DNA of 64,000 nt from Diacronema lutheri. Lineage: Eukaryota; Haptophyta; Pavlovophyceae; Pavlovales; Pavlovaceae. The position numbers and the translations under genes were made by a program. The stretch is from positions 124,001-188,000 of the forward strand of contig JAGTXO010000059.1 in the NCBI GenBank assembly GCA_019448385.1, given 5' to 3'. Positions 61,301-64,000 of this stretch are shown here, piece after piece. Under the pieces are notes generated by a model, which worked only from the letters and a program-made list of their open reading frames with translations, had not been told where the DNA came from and searched no databases. The number at the start of each line of letters is the position of its first letter. The stretch's first letter is position 1.

Positions 61301-64000
61301 CGGGAAGCGACCCGGAAGTTTCCGATCGATTCCTCCGTCTTCCTCCACTGCGTCGCCCTCACGCGCACGCGCCGCGTGCGCCCGCTCGTCACGTTCGCGG
61401 CGGCCGCCGCGCGCACCGCGGACGTGCACGGCTTTTTCGCGCTGCCGCCCGGCGCGGTCGGCACGCGCGCCGCGGCGGTCAGCGCGGGCGCGGGCGAGGA
61501 GGCGGCCACGCCCGCCGCGGCGGTCAGCGCGGGCGCGGGCGAGAAAGCGGCCGCGCGCGCCGCGGCGGCCGCCGCGCCGGCCGCCACGCCGCCGCCCGCC
61601 GACAACGTGCGCGCAGGCGTCGCAGCCGACGCGCCCGCGATGGCGGCGGCGGCGCAGATGATGGCCGACGGTGGCGCGCGCACGGCCGCGTCCGGCGAGT
61701 CCGGCGAGTCCGGCGAGTCCGGCGAGTCCGGCGAGTCCGGCGAGTCGGCGCTCTCGGCGCGCGCGCCCGCTGCGGCGTACGCCGGCGCGGCGATGGCGTC
61801 CGGGCGCGCCGGACTCGGCGGCGCGCGCGAAGCGGCAACCGTCGCTGGGCGCTGGGCGCCGAGCGGCGGCGACGCCGGCGGCGACATTGGAGCTACGTGT
61901 GAGCTGTGCACCACGTGTGCTGAGCACGATGGCGGCGGTGACAGTGGCGGGGGTGGCGGCGGCAGCGGCGGCGGCGGCGCTGACAGCGGCGGCGGTGGCG
62001 GTGGCGGCGGCGGCGAGCGCGCGCGCGCGCCTGCGCGCGACGGGCAGGCGGACGGCGGCGGCGGTTGCCATGGCACGTGCCCTCCGCCGGGAAGGCGGAG
62101 GGCGGGCGAAGATCGCTGCTGCCCGCACGGCTGCCTATCGCACGGTGCACCGTCCGTCAGTGGCGCGTTACATGCGAGCGCGCAGCGACCGCAGCCGCCG
62201 GCAGCGGCGGAGGCGGAGACACAGCCGACGGCGCGTGCGTACGCGCCGCCCGCTCACTCGCCGCCGCGCGCGCGTGCCGCCGCGTCCACGGGCGCGGCGC
62301 GACGCCACGATGGCGGCGGTACGGGCAGCGATGGCGGCGGTACGGGCAGCGATGGCGGCGGGCGTGACGGCGCGTCTGCGGCGGCGGCGGATGGCGACGC
62401 GCCGCCGCCGACGCCGCCGCGCGGCGCCTCAGGCGTTCCCGGCGCTTCCGTCGCAGCCGTGGGCGGCGGCGGTGGCGCGGCGGCCGGCGCTGACCCACCG
62501 GCGCGCCTTGCAGGCCGTAGTCCCGCTGCGCCGCCCGCGGCTGCGGCGGGGTTGGGCGCCGCACCGTCTGACTGGGCCGCCGTGCCGGTGGACTCCGCGG
62601 CCGCGACCGTCACCGCGTCCGTCGCCGCGTGCGCGGCGGCGCGCGCCAGCCGCGTGGCAGGCGCCGCCGTGCCGCCGCCCGTCGCGGCCGCGCGCGCGGC
62701 GCGGGTCTCCCATCAGCCGGGCGCGTTCGGAGCGCTTGCCATGGCTCCGTCCGAGGCGGCGGTTATCCGGCTGCTCGTGCGTGCGGTCGCGCGCGACCCG
62801 GGCGGGTTGTCAATTGAGAACGTGTGCGTCATCAACGGGATGGTGGCGCTCTTCATGGCCGCGCGAGACGGCGGTGGCGATGACGACGACGGCGGTGGCG
62901 ACGACGACGACGGCGGCGGCGGCGTGGTGCCGAACGGGCGCGCCCGCGGCGGGGACGGAGGCGGCCAGGGGCCACGTGGACGCGTCGCCGGCGGCGACGG
63001 CGAGGCCGGCGCCGGCGGCCCGGGCGCGCGCGGCGGCGAGGACGCAGCGGGCGCGTCGGGGGCTCACGCGCGCACGAGCGACTGGCGCCACGCGGAACCT
63101 TCCAGCGGCTCGGATGCGTCCGGCTCGGATGCGTCCGGCTCGGATGCGTCCGGCTCGGATGCGTCCGGCTCGGGTGAGTCCGGCTCGGATGAGTCCGGCA
63201 CGGATGAGTCCGGCACGGATGGGTCCGACACGCCGCGCGGGCGCCGCGTGCTCGCCGCCGGTGGCGATGCCGCCGCCGCCGGCGCTGACGCGGGGGGCAA
63301 TCCGGGCGCGGCGCGCATGCGCCGCCTGTTTTTAAACGCGCTCGGGCCGCCGCCGCGCGCGCGCGCGCCTCGCGCACTCACGCTCGGCAGCCGGAGGGGC
63401 CGGCAGGCCGGCCACGCGCTCGGCGCGCGCAGTGCCGGTCGCTTCGACGATGGCGTGCGCGCGGGCGGCGGCAGCGGCGCGCGTTGGTGTGATGAGGCGG
63501 CAGCGCCAGCAGCAGCGCAGCCAATCTCGTCGTTACCGTCGTTACCGTCGTCACCGTCGTCACCGTCGTCACCGTCGTCACCGTCGTCACCGTCGTTACC
63601 GTCGTCGCCGTCGCTGCCGCGCGTCGAGGCTGCAGGGGTCGCCACCTGCGCCGCGGCGCGCGAGGCGGCGTCGGCCGGCGCCGCCTGCCCGCCGCGTGGG
63701 TCGCACGATGGCGGCGGCGATGGCGGCTACGATGGCGGCGGCGATGGCGGCTACGATGGCGGCGGCGATGGCGGCTACGATGGCGGCGACGGCACCGCAG
63801 CCATGCGCAGCCGCGCGTGTGCGCCCGGTGCCGCGCGCGCACCCACGCGCGCTCCGCTCGCTCTGTCGCCGCCATCGCCCGCCATGGACGGCGCGCTGCC
63901 CGACGCTGCCTACGCGCGCGACGGCGACGGCGATGGCGCGGGCGCGGGCTTGCGGGGCGCGCGCAGCGAGGCGACGAACGGTGGCGCGCGCACGCTCGCG
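54995..64000 (+). CDS. TRPC4AP: TRPC4AP/TRUSS-like protein, 3' end beyond the window
   Basis: Exons 54995-55864, 56619-58417, 58633-59349, 60012-60449, 60846-60996 and 61202 to beyond 64000 stay in phase for 2258 codons. The animal protein is about 800 aa; the excess here is Gly/Ala/Ser/Asp low complexity. Conserved blocks: [151 protein letters not shown] and, much later at about 62810, [24 protein letters not shown]4AP is a substrate-recruiting (DCAF-type) adaptor of CUL4-DDB1 ligases and binds TNF-receptor/TRPC proteins in animals. Donors are GTGCGC, GTGCGC, GTGCGC, GTGCGT and GTGTGC. Introns 1, 2 and 3 contain private minisatellites. The end of exon 2 was chosen by phase and is the least certain boundary. 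Confidence 0.9.
55926..56450 (+). repeat. 15-17 bp G-rich minisatellite in TRPC4AP intron 1
   Basis: About 30 units of GGGGCGGAGGGCGAGG with variable G-run length lie between the donor at 55865 and a C-run at 56536-56566 that precedes the acceptor at 56617-56618. It is purine-rich on the coding strand. Confidence 0.95.
58436..58575 (+). repeat. 53-bp repeat in TRPC4AP intron 2
   Basis: Two full copies and partial ones of CTCGCCTTCCGTTTGCTCCA GCCCGGCCCCTTCCCGCGA-type units, just downstream of the inferred donor at 58418. Confidence 0.85.
58835..58925 (+). repeat. Acidic GAC/GGT coding repeat
   Basis: A hexanucleotide-like repeat (GGTGAC/GACGGC) encodes a run of alternating Gly and Asp in TRPC4AP exon 3, extending into an Asp/Ser-rich acidic patch. 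Confidence 0.85.
59389..59705 (+). repeat. 46-bp minisatellite in TRPC4AP intron 3 that copies the exon-3 tail and donor
   Basis: Copies of GATGGCATGGG followed by GTGCGGCGGCGGGAGCCCCC occur at 46-bp spacing from about 59429 to 59659, giving six full units plus partial flanks. Exon 3 itself ends GATGGCATGG with donor GTGCGC at 59350. Confidence 0.93.
61690..61748 (+). repeat. 9-bp coding repeat GGCGAGTCC (Ser-Gly-Glu)
   Basis: Six to seven perfect copies in TRPC4AP exon 6. Confidence 0.9.
63100..63235 (+). repeat. 15-bp coding repeat (SGSDA) in TRPC4AP exon 6
   Basis: About nine copies of GGCTCGGATGCGTCC and variants encode a Ser/Gly/Asp-rich acidic stretch. Further simple coding repeats follow at 63530-63610 (Ser-Pro-Ser) and 63708-63790 (Gly-Asp-Gly-Tyr). 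Confidence 0.85.

Overview
The window is nuclear DNA of a very GC-rich, plastid-bearing unicellular alga. Sm-F, Rab2, a UXT prefoldin, a TRPC4AP homologue and a homeobox gene, all with spliceosomal introns, make it eukaryotic. A plastid terminal oxidase (PTOX) shows it has a plastid. The extreme GC, the GTGCGY-type donors, the Ala/Gly/Arg low-complexity inserts and the poly-C introns suggest a haptophyte or a similarly GC-rich microalga; that lineage call is inference. Because GC is so high, almost every frame on both strands is open. I accepted a gene only where a recognisable family or natural residue composition ran through exons whose phases closed exactly.

Layout: 1-533, nothing supported. 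534-4882, a 4.35-kb segment with 55-bp terminal inverted repeats and subterminal repeat arrays, holding a decayed chromodomain/GAF-like/Cys-rich coding remnant. 5000-5914, a coiled-coil protein of unknown function. 6054-6578 (-) UXT. 6663-6920 (-) a small basic protein, divergent from 7255-9409 (+) Rab2. 9782-10600 (-) isochorismatase-like hydrolase. 10752-12464 (-) MRH-domain receptor, divergent from 12514-16044 (+) MINDY-3 deubiquitinase. 16305-17193 (+) plastid-type membrane protein. 18176-21865 (+) homeodomain protein. 22.9-27.1 kb, gene-poor with a decayed PIF1/Helitron-type helicase. 28025-31275 (+) PTOX. 31376-37341 (-) cyclic-nucleotide-binding/coiled-coil protein, divergent from 37414-43126 (+) an unrecognised protein. 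43460-45719 (+) multi-span membrane protein. 45877-51439 (-) large polytopic membrane protein, divergent from 51564-53764 (+) unknown protein. 53877-54734 (+) Sm-F. 54995 to beyond 64000 (+) TRPC4AP/TRUSS-like protein, cut by the window edge.

The gene set is ordinary housekeeping: splicing, ER-Golgi traffic, ubiquitin editing and a CRL4 adaptor, lysosomal-type receptor sorting, plastid electron transport, and cAMP/cGMP sensing. There is no operon logic. Several pairs are head-to-head only 49-124 bp apart, which suggests shared promoters.

The most unusual feature is in the introns. Nearly every long intron I could place by phase carries its own private minisatellite. In at least three cases the repeat unit contains the tail of the upstream exon plus its 5' splice site. 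The extreme case is a 70-bp unit repeated 23 times at 40.25-41.87 kb. Each unit carries a donor, a polypyrimidine tract and acceptor, and a 15-nt frame-preserving mini-exon.
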